A DNA stretch of 64,000 nucleotides from Caballeronia fortuita (GTDB lineage: Bacteria > Pseudomonadota > Gammaproteobacteria > Burkholderiales > Burkholderiaceae). A model generated the notes under the pieces. It did no database searches and was not told the DNA's origin. It saw only the letters and a list, made by a program, of their open reading frames with translations. The position numbers and the translations under genes were made by a program. The DNA is taken from positions 744,001 through 808,000 of the forward strand of contig NZ_FCNX02000001.1 of the NCBI RefSeq assembly GCF_001544835.2. The letters are read 5' to 3'. This document shows, piece after piece, positions 1 to 8,799 of this stretch; the first letter of the stretch is position 1; every line of letters starts with the position of its first letter.

Positions 1-941
1 AGTACATCGTCGCGGTTGCGCGCGAACGGCATTTCGGCCGCGCCGCCGAGGCGTGCTTCGTCAGCCAGCCGACGCTCTCGGTGGCAATCAAGAAACTCGA
101 AGACGAACTCAACGTGCAGATCTTCGAGCGCGGGACGAGCGAAGTCAGCGTGACGCCGATCGGCGAGCAGATCGTGACGCAGGCGCAGCGCGTGCTCGAA
201 CAGACACTCGCCATCAAGGAAATCGCCAAGCAGGGCAAGGATCCGCTCGTCGGCCCGTTGCGGCTGGGCGTGATCTATACGATCGGGCCGTATCTGCTGC
301 CGACTCTCGTCAAGCAGATGATCAAGTCGGTCCCGCAGATGCCGCTGATGCTCCAGGAGAACTACACCCTCAAGCTGATCGAACTGCTCAAGCAGGGCGA
401 AATCGATGTCGCGATCATGGCGCTGCCGTTTCCCGAAACCGGTCTGATGGTGCGCGCGCTGTATGACGAGCCGTTCGTCGTTGCGATGCCGTCGGGTCAC
501 GCGTGGGAAAACCGTCCGAAGATCGATCCGGACGATCTCAAGCAGGAAACCATGCTGCTGCTCGGCAGCGGCCATTGCTTCCGCGATCACGTGCTCGGCG
601 TGTGCCCCGAACTCATGCGCTTTTCGCAGAACGCGGACGGCATCCAGAAGACGTTCGAAGGCTCGTCGCTGGAGACGATTCGCCATATGGTCGCAAGCGG
701 TGTCGGCATTACGGTGCTGCCGCGCATGTCGGTGAGCGAAGTGAAGCCGCACGCGGCGGGCATCGATTCGGGCTTGCTGAGCTATGTTCCGTTCGACGAA
801 CCCGTGCCCGACCGCCGCGTGGTGCTTGCGTGGCGCAAGAGCTTTACGCGCATGCCGGCGATCGACGCGATCTCGGATGCCATTGCGCAATGCGATCTGC
901 CGGGCGTGAAGAAGCTCGATATGCCCGTCGCCGTCAACTAA
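1..941 (+). CDS. oxyR: Hydrogen peroxide-sensing LysR-family activator OxyR (5' end cut off by window edge)
   Basis: This is a LysR-type activator that switches on peroxide-defence genes when oxidised. The reading frame is open from base 3 and the upstream part lies outside the window; only about 8-10 N-terminal residues appear to be missing. The helix-turn-helix is visible at the start (RHFGRAAEACFVSQPTLS) and is followed by the substrate-binding-like regulatory domain. The motif GHCFRDHVLGVC carries the two cysteines, spaced as in E. coli OxyR (C199 and C208), that form the redox disulfide. SSLETIRHMVASGVGITVLP is also typical of OxyR. Catalase and Dps genes lie immediately downstream, the classic OxyR targets. 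A strong terminator follows the stop codon. The GTG at 81 is internal and is not the start. Confidence 0.95.
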   Translation, partial: YIVAVARERHFGRAAEACFVSQPTLSVAIKKLEDELNVQIFERGTSEVSVTPIGEQIVTQAQRVLEQTLAIKEIAKQGKDPLVGPLRLGVIYTIGPYLLPTLVKQMIKSVPQMPLMLQENYTLKLIELLKQGEIDVAIMALPFPETGLMVRALYDEPFVVAMPSGHAWENRPKIDPDDLKQETMLLLGSGHCFRDHVLGVCPELMRFSQNADGIQKTFEGSSLETIRHMVASGVGITVLPRMSVSEVKPHAAGIDSGLLSYVPFDEPVPDRRVVLAWRKSFTRMPAIDAISDAIAQCDLPGVKKLDMPVAVN

Positions 942-960
942 GCACACGCAGTCCACGCAA

Positions 961-994
961 ACGCCGCACTCCTCCGATGGAGTGCGGCGTTTTC
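961..994 (+). terminator. Rho-independent terminator after oxyR
   Basis: A perfect 12-bp stem (961-972 with 979-990) closes a 6-base loop (TCCGAT) and is followed by TTTT. It lies 20 bases after the oxyR stop and separates oxyR from katA. Confidence 0.92.
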
Positions 995-1012
995 ATTTCG
1001 GCGGCGCCGCGC

Positions 1013-1060
1013 CTATCGTATAGATAAAATTAATCGAATTAGATATATCGATAGTTTGAG
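1013..1060 (+). promoter_or_regulatory. AT-rich katA promoter region with candidate OxyR contacts
   Basis: This AT-rich patch lies between the oxyR terminator and katA. It contains CTATCG (1013-1018) and CGATAG (1049-1054) as an inverted pair, plus further ATAG/GATA elements at 1020-1025 and 1041-1048. OxyR sites are built from spaced ATAG-type half-sites, and the adjacent genes make OxyR control likely. The spacing does not match the four-element consensus exactly, so the operator assignment is tentative. Confidence 0.35.
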
Positions 1061-1230
1061 TTACGATCTCTCTCACAGTCTTGCCAAGAGAGGAATCCAT
1101 GACCGCCGCGACCATCTTCGACCGCTACGGAAACATCAGCGACATCGTGCTCGCGTTCCTCGCCGATTCGCCCGCGTCGCTTAAGCGCGCCACCATCATC
1201 CAACGCAAACGCACAAACAGGAGCATCACG

Positions 1231-2703
1231 ATGACGACCCAACGACTCACGACCGCCGCGGGCGCACCCGTCGGGGACAACCAGAATTCGCAGACCGCCG
1301 GCCCGCGCGGTCCGGTTACCTTGCAGGACTTCTGGCTGGTCGAGAAACTCGCGCACTTCGATCGCGAAGTGATTCCCGAGCGGCGCGTCCACGCAAAAGG
1401 CTCCGGCGCGTTCGGCACGTTCCGCGTGACGCACGATATCTCGCGCTACACCAAGGCGAAGCTGTTCGCGGACATCGGCAAGGAAACGCCGATCTTCATG
1501 CGCTTTTCGACGGTCGCGGGCGAGCGCGGCGCCGCCGATGCCGAGCGCGACGTACGCGGCTTCTCGATCAAGTTCTACACGGAAGAAGGCAATTGGGACG
1601 TGGTCGGCAACAACACGCCGGTGTTCTTCATCCGCGATCCGCTCAAGTTTCCCGACTTCATCCACACGCAGAAGCGCGATCCGTACACGAATCTGCGCAG
1701 CAACGTCGCGGCTTGGGATTTCTGGTCGCGTCATCCGGAATCGCTGCATCAGGTGACGATTCTCATGAGCGACCGCGGCATTCCGAAGAATTACCGTCAG
1801 ATGCACGGCTTCGGTTCGCACACGTTCTCCTTCGTCAACAAGGACGGCGAGCGCTTCTACGTGAAGTTCCACTTCAAGTCACAGCAGCCGCTCGACAACT
1901 ATACGGACGCGGAAGCCGCCGCCGTGATCGCGGGCGATCGCGAGAGTGCGCAGCGCGATCTCGTCGACAACATCGATAACGGCAACTTTCCGCGCTGGAA
2001 TTTCCGCATTCAGGTGATGACGGAAGAAGAGGCAGCGAAGTCGAAGATGAATCCGTTCGACATCACGAAGGTGTGGCCGCACAAGGACTATCCGCTGATC
2101 GACGTCGGCGTGATCGAGTTGAATCGCAACGCGCAGAACTACTTCGCGGACGTGGAGCAGGCCGCGTTCACGCCGGCGAACGTGGTGCCGGGCATCGGCT
2201 TCTCGCCCGATCGGCTGTTGCAGGGGCGTCTGTTCTCTTACGGCGATACGCAGCGTTACCGGCTTGGCATCAACCATCACCAGATTCCAGTGAATGCGCC
2301 GCGCGCGGCCGTGGCCAACGTGTTTCATCGCGATGGCGCGATGCGCACCGACGGCAATCTCGGCGGCCGCGTCAACTACGAGCCGAACCGCTGGGGCGAA
2401 TTCGCGCAGGATGCGAGCGCGAACGAGCCGCCGCTCGCGGGCGGCACGGTGTACCGCTACGACCATCGCGAAGACGACGATTACTACAGCCAGCCCGCGG
2501 CGCTCTTCAGGCTGTTCGATGACGCGCAGCGCGAGCGCTTCTTCGGCAACATCGCGCGGCACATTCACGGCGTGCCGAACGATATCGTCGCGCGGCAGAT
2601 CGAGCATTTCCGTCGCATCGATCCGGCTTACGCGCAAGGCGTGATCGACGCGCTCGCGACGCTCGGCCAGATCGTCGACGAGGAAAACGCCGCTGCCGTC
2701 TGA
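1231..2703 (+). CDS. katA: Monofunctional haem catalase (small-subunit type)
   Basis: This enzyme converts hydrogen peroxide to water and oxygen in the cytoplasm. It is 490 residues from the chosen ATG, the normal size of small-subunit catalases. Catalytic His54 sits in [11 protein letters not shown], distal Asn127 in [10 protein letters not shown], and the haem-ligand Tyr337 in [12 protein letters not shown]. The ATG at 1231 is preceded by AGGAG (1219-1223) at good spacing, and the protein then begins like other catalases. The same frame stays open upstream, with an ATG at 1099 that has its own AGAGGAA. That start would add 44 residues of no known catalase domain, so I prefer 1231. Location after oxyR implies peroxide induction. 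Confidence 0.95.
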   Translation: MTTQRLTTAAGAPVGDNQNSQTAGPRGPVTLQDFWLVEKLAHFDREVIPERRVHAKGSGAFGTFRVTHDISRYTKAKLFADIGKETPIFMRFSTVAGERGAADAERDVRGFSIKFYTEEGNWDVVGNNTPVFFIRDPLKFPDFIHTQKRDPYTNLRSNVAAWDFWSRHPESLHQVTILMSDRGIPKNYRQMHGFGSHTFSFVNKDGERFYVKFHFKSQQPLDNYTDAEAAAVIAGDRESAQRDLVDNIDNGNFPRWNFRIQVMTEEEAAKSKMNPFDITKVWPHKDYPLIDVGVIELNRNAQNYFADVEQAAFTPANVVPGIGFSPDRLLQGRLFSYGDTQRYRLGINHHQIPVNAPRAAVANVFHRDGAMRTDGNLGGRVNYEPNRWGEFAQDASANEPPLAGGTVYRYDHREDDDYYSQPAALFRLFDDAQRERFFGNIARHIHGVPNDIVARQIEHFRRIDPAYAQGVIDALATLGQIVDEENAAAV

Positions 2704-2735
2704 CGGCATCGATTCGAAACACAGGAGAAAGCATC

Positions 2736-2888
2736 ATGTCCGAAGCGTTGATTCACATTGCGCAGGCCGTCGACCGGATCGAAGCGACGAGCGTGCAGGC
2801 ATCGCGCGGCGTGCGCGTCGCGATTGCGTTCGGCATCGTCGCGGCGGGGTATGGACTCGTTGTCGCGGGCGGTGTCGTGGGCGCGTGA
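2736..2888 (+). CDS. Small predicted membrane protein downstream of catalase (50 aa)
   Basis: This 50-codon frame starts 32 bases after katA with a strong AGGAGA (2723-2728) placed 7 bases before ATG. The N-terminal half is polar and amphipathic ([20 protein letters not shown]). The C-terminal half is a single hydrophobic Ala/Gly/Val-rich segment ([20 protein letters not shown]), consistent with one membrane helix. No family is recognised. Its position and ribosome-binding site suggest co-transcription with katA, and so a peroxide-stress role by association only. Confidence 0.6.
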   Translation: MSEALIHIAQAVDRIEATSVQASRGVRVAIAFGIVAAGYGLVVAGGVVGA

Positions 2889-2946
2889 AAGCGTCGCTGT
2901 GCCACGAATCGTTCCCCGTTTCTACGCTAAACTGTCGAACGCTCGA

Positions 2947-2978
2947 AACGCCGCGCCGCGCAAGCCGCGCGCGGCGTT
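2947..2978 (+). other. GC-rich stem-loop between katA unit and dps
   Basis: A 10-bp perfect stem, AACGCCGCGC (2947-2956) with GCGCGGCGTT (2969-2978), encloses a 12-base GC-rich loop. It lies 33 bases before the dps start. It has no U-tract, so it could be a weak terminator for the katA transcript or a 5' leader structure of dps. Confidence 0.5.
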
Positions 2979-3010
2979 CGCACTGCTCGAATCACTCTCA
3001 CGGAGTCAAC

Positions 3011-3499
3011 ATGGCGAAGAAAGGCATTGCACCTGCCGTCAACATCGGCATCAGCGACAAAGACCGCAAGAAGATCGCCGACGGGCTGTCCCGGCTGCTG
3101 GCCGACACCTACACGCTGTATCTGAAGACCCACAACTTCCACTGGAACGTGACGGGTCCGATGTTCAACACGCTGCATCTGATGTTCGAGACGCAGTACA
3201 CCGAACTCGCGCTCGCCGTCGACTCGATCGCCGAACGCATCCGCGCGCTGGGCGTGCACGCGCCGGGCAGCTACAAGGAGTTCGCGAAGCTGTCGTCGAT
3301 TCCGGAAGCGGACGGGGTGCCGGCCGCGGAAGACATGATCCGCCAGCTGGTGGAAGGTCAGGAAGCCGTGGTGCGTACCGCGCGCGAAATCTTCCCGGCG
3401 ACGGAGGCCGCCAACGACGAGCCGACCGCCGATCTGCTCACGCAACGCATGCAGACGCACGAGAAGACCGCGTGGATGCTGCGCGCGATGCTCGCGTAA
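3011..3499 (+). CDS. dps: Dps ferritin-like DNA-protection protein
   Basis: Dps forms a dodecamer that oxidises and stores iron using peroxide and binds DNA, limiting Fenton damage. The protein is 162 residues, the usual size. The ferroxidase-site motif [13 protein letters not shown] (His41, His44) and the partner acidic residues in [14 protein letters not shown] (Asp71, Glu75) are present. The N-terminus carries lysines (MAKKG, KDRKK) suited to DNA contact. The ATG at 3011 is preceded by ACGGAG; earlier in-frame starts would only add non-coding-like sequence. Together with oxyR and katA it makes a compact peroxide-stress cluster. Confidence 0.95.
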   Translation: MAKKGIAPAVNIGISDKDRKKIADGLSRLLADTYTLYLKTHNFHWNVTGPMFNTLHLMFETQYTELALAVDSIAERIRALGVHAPGSYKEFAKLSSIPEADGVPAAEDMIRQLVEGQEAVVRTAREIFPATEAANDEPTADLLTQRMQTHEKTAWMLRAMLA

Positions 3500-3521
3500 A
3501 GCGCGCTGCTTCGAAGCGACG

Positions 3522-3547
3522 AAACCCCGCTCTCATGCGGGGTTTTT
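3522..3547 (+). terminator. Rho-independent terminator after dps
   Basis: The stem AAACCCCGC / GCGGGGTTT with loop TCTCAT is followed by a T-rich stretch. It begins about 20 bases after the dps stop. Confidence 0.9.
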
Positions 3548-3602
3548 GTTTTTCGGGCTGTTCTAAAATAGCTTGTCGTGAATTTTCGCTGCCAGGTCCG
3601 TC

Positions 3603-4463
3603 ATGCTCGCCCGTCTTCCGCTCTACATGCGCCTCGTGCGCCTCGACAAGCCCATCGGCAGCCTTCTGCTCTTGTGGCCGACGCTCAATGCGCTGTGGAT
3701 CGCGTCCGATGGCCGGCCATCGCCGATGCTGCTCGTCATCTTCACGCTCGGCACCATCCTCATGCGCTCGGCGGGCTGCGCGATCAACGACTACGCCGAC
3801 CGCGACTTCGATCGTCATGTGAAGCGCACGGCGGAGCGGCCGATCACGTCGGGCAAGATCAAGGCTTGGGAAGCGGTGGCGCTTGCGGCGGCGCTCTCGC
3901 TCGTCGCGTTCCTGCTGATTCTTCCGCTCAACACGCTCACAAAGGAGTTGTCGGTGTTCGCGCTCTTCGTGGCGGGCTCGTATCCGTTCACGAAGCGCTT
4001 CTTCGCGATTCCGCAGGCATACCTCGGCATCGCGTTCGGCTTCGGCATTCCGATGGCCTTCGCCGCCGTGCAGAACCACGTGCCGATGCTCGCGTGGATC
4101 ATGCTCGCGGCGAACGTATTCTGGTCGGTCGCGTACGACACCGAATACGCGATGGTCGATCGCGACGACGACATCAAGATAGGCATTCGCACGTCCGCGC
4201 TGACCTTCGGCCGATACGACGTGCTCGCGGTGATGCTCTGCTATGCGGCGATCCTCGCGATTTACATCGGCATCGGCATTGCGCTCGGCTTCGGCTGGCT
4301 CTACTGGCTCGGGTGGATCGCGGCGGCGGGCTGCGCGGTGTATCACTATGGGCTGATTCGCAATCGTGAACGCATGGCGTGCTTTGCCGCGTTCAAGCAC
4401 AACAACTGGCTGGGCGGCATGCTATTCGCGGGCATCGCGCTGCATTACGCACTGGCCGGCTGA
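3603..4463 (+). CDS. ubiA: 4-hydroxybenzoate octaprenyltransferase (ubiquinone biosynthesis)
   Basis: This integral membrane enzyme joins a polyprenyl chain to 4-hydroxybenzoate, the committed membrane step of ubiquinone synthesis. It is 286 residues, typical for UbiA. Both Asp-rich Mg-diphosphate motifs are present: NDYADRDFD (about residues 61-69) and [12 protein letters not shown] (about 180-191). Several hydrophobic helices lie between and after them. The start at 3603 gives [19 protein letters not shown], the normal N-terminus of the family. It appears to be a single-gene unit between the dps terminator and an AT-richer gap. Confidence 0.95.
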   Translation: MLARLPLYMRLVRLDKPIGSLLLLWPTLNALWIASDGRPSPMLLVIFTLGTILMRSAGCAINDYADRDFDRHVKRTAERPITSGKIKAWEAVALAAALSLVAFLLILPLNTLTKELSVFALFVAGSYPFTKRFFAIPQAYLGIAFGFGIPMAFAAVQNHVPMLAWIMLAANVFWSVAYDTEYAMVDRDDDIKIGIRTSALTFGRYDVLAVMLCYAAILAIYIGIGIALGFGWLYWLGWIAAAGCAVYHYGLIRNRERMACFAAFKHNNWLGGMLFAGIALHYALAG

Positions 4464-4736
4464 TCCTCGTTGCAAGAACGTGCCCCATGACTCTCGCCGG
4501 TCCGCGAAACAGTGTGAGAACGAAAAATTTGTTCACAGCGCGGCATCGGGGCTCTATCTTTGATAAGTTCGTGAGTTAGGCAATCGCTTAATCGTTCGGG
4601 AATGCAGACAATATGGCATCCCGAATAGGCGGCGATTCATTTACGGACATCTCGTTTTCTATATCGACGGGCAGGACACCGCCGCGCGCACGCACGGCGG
4701 CGTTCGCTCGCCTGTTTCATTTTCTGTGGGTCAGTC
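4464..4736 (+). other. Intergenic region, AT-richer than surroundings
   Basis: No gene is seen in this 273-base stretch. It contains GAAC (4518-4521) and GTTC (4531-4534) as a short inverted pair around an A/T core, and a weak promoter-like TATATC near 4662. It probably holds the promoter of the following gene. No convincing ubiA terminator is visible. Confidence 0.4.
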
Positions 4737-5981
4737 ATGGGTTTTCTTAAGCGTTTCGATCTGGCCGGACTCGTTGCCGGATATGGCATCACGCATCTCG
4801 TCGAAACGGGCTATGGACGAGGCGACGGTTGTCGCGCAGCGTTGGACGCCGGTTTCACGAAAGCGCTGTCGTGCGAGATCTTCGAGCCGCTTTTCGCCGC
4901 CGCTGAACAGAGCGAACGCCTTCATGTGACGCATGCGGACAGTCTCGCCTTCCTAGGCTCCCAAGTGGTGACTGACGCACTGGCAGGACGGCGCTGCCTC
5001 GTTTTCCTCGACGCGCATTATCCCGGCGCGGATTTCGGCGGACAGAGCTACCGGAGTGAGGAGCACACCGAGACCGTGCGGCTGCCGTTGCTGGCCGAAC
5101 TCGAGCGTCTGCGCGGGCGTGCGGACGACGCACTCATCGTGCTGGACGATGTTCGCATCTACCGGCGCGATTTTCGGACGAGCGGCGGAGCACTTCCTGA
5201 ATCCGTCGAAGACGGCTTCGAGCAGGAAGCGGCGTTTCTGGCCTTGCTCGCGTCGTTCGACTCGACACACACGCTGCACTGGCATGGCGAAGACACGGGC
5301 TACGCGGTGCTGTGGCCGCGGGCGTGGGGCGAGTACGCACTCAGGAAGTGGTTGCTGCCCGGCGATCAGACGCGGCCGTTGCTGCTCACGCTGGGCGTTC
5401 CAGGCACGACGTGCATATCGCTCAATCGCCGTTTGCTCGATGCCCGCTTCAGCAATCGCTGGCTCGTGGGCAACGGGCTCGATGTCGGCGGCGGCAACGA
5501 CAGCATCGCGCTGTACCGGTCGCTGTTTCCGCGCATCGGCAGCGTGACGGTCTACGAGTGGGAGCAGGGCGACGCGCAGTATCTCGACAACGTGCAGGAC
5601 GACAGCTTCGACTTCGTCTACTCCGGGCACTGCCTCGAACACATAATGGACCCGCGCGTCGCGCTGCGTCACTGGTTGCGCGTGCTGAAGCCGGGCGGGC
5701 ATCTCGTCATCACCGTGCCGGACGAGGACATGTACGAGCAGGGTGTGTGGCCGTCGACGTTCAACGACGATCACAAACATACGTTCACGTTGTGCAAGCG
5801 CCAGAATTGGTCGCCCGTTTCGATCAACGTGCTGGATCTGCTGCGCGAATTCGACAGCGAAGTCAGCGTGAAGAAGGTCGAACTGCTGGATCACAGCTTC
5901 CTGCAGGGCATGGAACGCTACGACCAGACGCGGACCGCATTCGGGGAATGCGGCATCGAGTTCGTCGTGCAGAAACTTTGA
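4737..5981 (+). CDS. Two-domain protein: N-terminal TylF/FkbM-like region plus C-terminal class I SAM methyltransferase
   Basis: The protein is 414 residues. The N-terminal half has LVETGYGRGDGCRAALDAGF followed by RCLVFLDAHYPG and ALIVLDDVRIYR. This resembles a SAM-binding-like fold of the TylF/FkbM or sugar-hydroxylate methyltransferase type. The C-terminal half is a clearer methyltransferase-11-type domain: GNGLDVGGGNDSI (motif I), DFVYSGHCLEHIMDPRVAL (motif IV region) and VLKPGGHLVITVPD. The substrate is unknown; glycan or surface-polysaccharide modification is a guess from family habits. It is preceded by a weak ribosome-binding region and an AT-richer gap, has no functional neighbours, and converges on proC with 15 bases between. 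It may be an accessory gene. Confidence 0.6.
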   Translation: MGFLKRFDLAGLVAGYGITHLVETGYGRGDGCRAALDAGFTKALSCEIFEPLFAAAEQSERLHVTHADSLAFLGSQVVTDALAGRRCLVFLDAHYPGADFGGQSYRSEEHTETVRLPLLAELERLRGRADDALIVLDDVRIYRRDFRTSGGALPESVEDGFEQEAAFLALLASFDSTHTLHWHGEDTGYAVLWPRAWGEYALRKWLLPGDQTRPLLLTLGVPGTTCISLNRRLLDARFSNRWLVGNGLDVGGGNDSIALYRSLFPRIGSVTVYEWEQGDAQYLDNVQDDSFDFVYSGHCLEHIMDPRVALRHWLRVLKPGGHLVITVPDEDMYEQGVWPSTFNDDHKHTFTLCKRQNWSPVSINVLDLLREFDSEVSVKKVELLDHSFLQGMERYDQTRTAFGECGIEFVVQKL

Positions 5982-5996
5982 GCGAGCGCGGCGCCC

Positions 5997-6809
5997 TCAC
6001 GCGCCGCCCAGCTCGTCTCCCATCTCCTTCGCGCGCGCTTGTGCTGCAAGCGCGCCACGCACGATCGCGTCCTTCACGCCGTCTTCATCGAACGATGCGA
6101 GCGCCGCCGCCGTCGTGCCGCCCTTCGATGTCACGCGCTCGCGCAGCACGCTCGCAGGTTCCCCCGATTGCGCCGCGAGTTGCGCCGCGCCGGTGAAGGT
6201 CGCGACCGCGAGCGCGCGTCCCTGGCTCTCGTCCATGCCGAGGCGGCGCGCCGCTTCCTGCATCGCTTCGATGAAATAGAACACGTATGCCGGACCGCTG
6301 CCGGAAATGGCGGTGACGGCGTCGAGCTTCGATTCGTCGTCGAACCAGACGGCCGTGCCGACCGCTTCCAGCACTTGCGATGCGAGCGCCTTCGCCGCAT
6401 CGGTCACGCCGGGCAGGGCGGCGAGGCCGGTCACGCCCATGCCGATCAGCGCGGGCGTATTCGGCATCGTGCGCACGATCTGCGCGTAGCCACCGAGCCA
6501 GCGCGAGAGATCGGCCGCGCGGATGCCAGCCGCGATGCTGATGATCGTCTGCTTCGACAGATGCGGCGCGAGCGCTTCGCCGACGCTCTTCAGCACTTGC
6601 GGCTTCACCGCGAGCACGATCGCATCGTAGCCGGCGAGCGTTGCGTCGACCGCCGCGCCCGTCGCGATGCCGAATTGCTTCGCGGTGCGCGCGCGCGCTT
6701 CGTCGTTGATATCGACGGCATAGATGTCAGCGGGCGCCGCGCCGCGCTTGATGAGACCGCCGATGAGCGCCGCGGCCATGTTGCCGCCGCCGATGAATGC
6801 AATTTTCAT
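5997..6809 (-). CDS. proC: Pyrroline-5-carboxylate reductase (proline biosynthesis)
   Basis: The enzyme reduces 1-pyrroline-5-carboxylate to proline with NAD(P)H. The protein is 270 residues, as usual. The N-terminal Rossmann motif MKIAFIGGGNMAAALIGG and the C-terminal dimerisation/active region (AISGSGPAYVFYFIEAM, RVTSKGGTTAAAL) are clear. The ATG at 6809 is chosen because it starts exactly at the Rossmann strand. It lies 14 bases after yggS, a pairing conserved in many bacteria, so the two are almost surely co-transcribed. Confidence 0.96.
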   Translation of the reverse strand: MKIAFIGGGNMAAALIGGLIKRGAAPADIYAVDINDEARARTAKQFGIATGAAVDATLAGYDAIVLAVKPQVLKSVGEALAPHLSKQTIISIAAGIRAADLSRWLGGYAQIVRTMPNTPALIGMGVTGLAALPGVTDAAKALASQVLEAVGTAVWFDDESKLDAVTAISGSGPAYVFYFIEAMQEAARRLGMDESQGRALAVATFTGAAQLAAQSGEPASVLRERVTSKGGTTAAALASFDEDGVKDAIVRGALAAQARAKEMGDELGGA

Positions 6810-6823
6810 GATGGATGGTGAGT

Positions 6824-7519
6824 TCAGGTGGTGTAAGTACGCGCGCCGAAAATCGCAGTGCCGATTCGCACCATCGTCGCGCCTTCGAGCACGGCGGCTT
6901 CGAGATCGGCGGACATGCCCATCGAGAGCGTGTCGAGATCGAGGCCGTCCGCGCGCAGCGTGTTCATCAGTTCGCGCAGACGCGCGTGCGGTTGGCGTTG
7001 TTCGTCGAGTGTTCCGGCAGGTTCGGGAATCGCCATCAAACCGCGCAGTCGAAGTCCGGGCAGCGCGGCAATCGCATGCGCGAGCGCGGCGCATTCTTCC
7101 GGTTCGACGCCGCTCTTCGATGCCTCGCCGCTCACGTTCACCTGCACGCAGACGTTCAGCGCAGGCGCGCCCGGCGGACGTTGCGCGCTCAGGCGTTCGG
7201 CGATTTTCAGGCGGTCGATCGAATGCACCCAGTCGAAGTGTTCCGCGACGACCTTCGTCTTGTTCGATTGCAGCGGCCCGATGAAATGCCATTCGATTTC
7301 GCCGCGCAGATCCGCGAGATCGGCGATCTTCGCGACGCCTTCCTGCACGTAGTTCTCACCGAACGCGCGCTGGCCGGCGTCGAAGGCGGCGCGCACGTCG
7401 TTCGCGGGAAAGGTCTTCGACACGGCGAGCAGCGTGACGGACGACGCATCGCGCGACGCGTCGTGCGCCGCTTTCGCGATGCGTTGCCGGACTTCTTCGA
7501 GATGTTGTGCGATGGACAT
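6824..7519 (-). CDS. yggS: PLP homeostasis protein, YggS/PLPBP family
   Basis: This is a pyridoxal-phosphate-binding, alanine-racemase-fold protein without known catalytic activity that buffers PLP and affects amino-acid metabolism. It is 231 residues. The PLP-lysine motif LLAVSKTFPANDVRAA and the signatures FGENYVQEG, WHFIGPLQSNK and LSMGMSADLEAA are all present. It precedes proC by 14 bases and follows glcF by 45 bases on the same strand. Confidence 0.93.
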   Translation of the reverse strand: MSIAQHLEEVRQRIAKAAHDASRDASSVTLLAVSKTFPANDVRAAFDAGQRAFGENYVQEGVAKIADLADLRGEIEWHFIGPLQSNKTKVVAEHFDWVHSIDRLKIAERLSAQRPPGAPALNVCVQVNVSGEASKSGVEPEECAALAHAIAALPGLRLRGLMAIPEPAGTLDEQRQPHARLRELMNTLRADGLDLDTLSMGMSADLEAAVLEGATMVRIGTAIFGARTYTT

Positions 7520-7564
7520 GCTTGAGGATCGAGGCGGTCGAGCCGCTCATTATACGAAGCGGCC

Positions 7565-8791
7565 TTATCCGTACAGCAGATGCTCCAGAAGTTGAATCCA
7601 GTGCGTGACGGGCGTCGACGTGCCGCTTTGCAGATGCGCGATACAGCCGACATTCGCCGACACGATCATTTGCGGTTCGAGCTTCTCCAGCCGATCGAGC
7701 TTCTGGTTACGCAATGTGTACGAGAGCTTCGGTTGCAGCACCGAATACGTGCCGGCCGAGCCGCAGCATAAATGGCTGTCGGCGGGCAGGCGCACTTCGA
7801 GTCCGAGCGCGCTCAGCAAATGCTCGACGCGTCCGCGAATCTGCTGTCCGTGCTGCAACGTGCAAGGCGGATGAAACGCCACCGTGTGCACGCTGCGACG
7901 GCGCGCGAGCGCGACGAGTTCCTCTTCGTACATCGGCAGGATTTCGGCGAGATCGCGCGTCAGATCGACGATCTTCTGGGCCTTCTCGGAGTACGCCGGA
8001 TCGTTGCGCAGCAGATGCGCGTATTCCTTCACCGTCGCGCCGCAGCCCGACGCGTTCATCACGATCGCCTCGATGCCGCTTTCGACATACGGCCACCATG
8101 CGTCGATGTTGTTGCGCACGTCGTCGAGCGCATCGTCGTTATAACCGAGATGCAGGCGGATCGCGCCGCAGCAGCCCGCGCCCGGCGCCGTGACGATCTC
8201 GATGCCGAGCGCGTCGAACACGCGCGCCGTCGCCGTGTTTACGTTGGGCATCATCGCGGGCTGCACGCATCCGGCGAGCATCAGCATCTTGCGTTCGTGC
8301 TTGTTGGTCGGTGCGGCGAGCGGGCGCTCGGGCAGCGGAATCTTCGCGCGCAGCTTGCGCGGGAGAATGCCGCGAAACTGCTGGCCGAGCTTCATCGCGG
8401 GCGTGAAGAGCGTGCTGTTCGGCAGGAAGCTCGCGAGCAGACGCCGTTGCAGACGCTGGCGCACCGGCCGCTCGACTTTTTCTTCGACGACCTTGCGCCC
8501 GATCTCGACGAGCTTGCCGTATTGCACGCCCGACGGACACGTGCTTTCGCAGTTGCGGCACGTGAGGCACCGGTCCAGATGCAGTTGCGTGCTGCGCGTG
8601 ACCGGCGCGCCTTCGAACATCTGCTTCATCAGATAGATGCGACCGCGCGGCCCGTCGAGCTCGTCGCCGAGCAGTTGATAGGTCGGGCAGGTCGCCGTGC
8701 AGAAGCCGCAATGCACGCACTTGCGCAGGATGGAGTCGGCTTCGTCGCCGTCTGCGGTGCCGCGAATGAAATCGGCGAGATTGGTTTGCAT
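7565..8791 (-). CDS. glcF: Glycolate oxidase iron-sulfur subunit GlcF
   Basis: GlcF is the electron-transfer subunit of the membrane-associated glycolate oxidase (GlcDEF), which oxidises glycolate to glyoxylate. It is 408 residues. Two 4Fe-4S motifs lie near the N-terminus (CVHCGFCTATCP and CLTCRNCESTCP). Two CCG-type domains follow (LAGCVQPAM with APGAGCCGAIRLHLG, and FHPPCTLQHGQQ with LCCGSAGTYSVLQP). The start at 8791 gives MQTNLADF, usual for GlcF. It is 8 bases downstream of glcE. Confidence 0.95.
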   Translation of the reverse strand: MQTNLADFIRGTADGDEADSILRKCVHCGFCTATCPTYQLLGDELDGPRGRIYLMKQMFEGAPVTRSTQLHLDRCLTCRNCESTCPSGVQYGKLVEIGRKVVEEKVERPVRQRLQRRLLASFLPNSTLFTPAMKLGQQFRGILPRKLRAKIPLPERPLAAPTNKHERKMLMLAGCVQPAMMPNVNTATARVFDALGIEIVTAPGAGCCGAIRLHLGYNDDALDDVRNNIDAWWPYVESGIEAIVMNASGCGATVKEYAHLLRNDPAYSEKAQKIVDLTRDLAEILPMYEEELVALARRRSVHTVAFHPPCTLQHGQQIRGRVEHLLSALGLEVRLPADSHLCCGSAGTYSVLQPKLSYTLRNQKLDRLEKLEPQMIVSANVGCIAHLQSGTSTPVTHWIQLLEHLLYG

Positions 8792-8799
8792 CGATGCGC

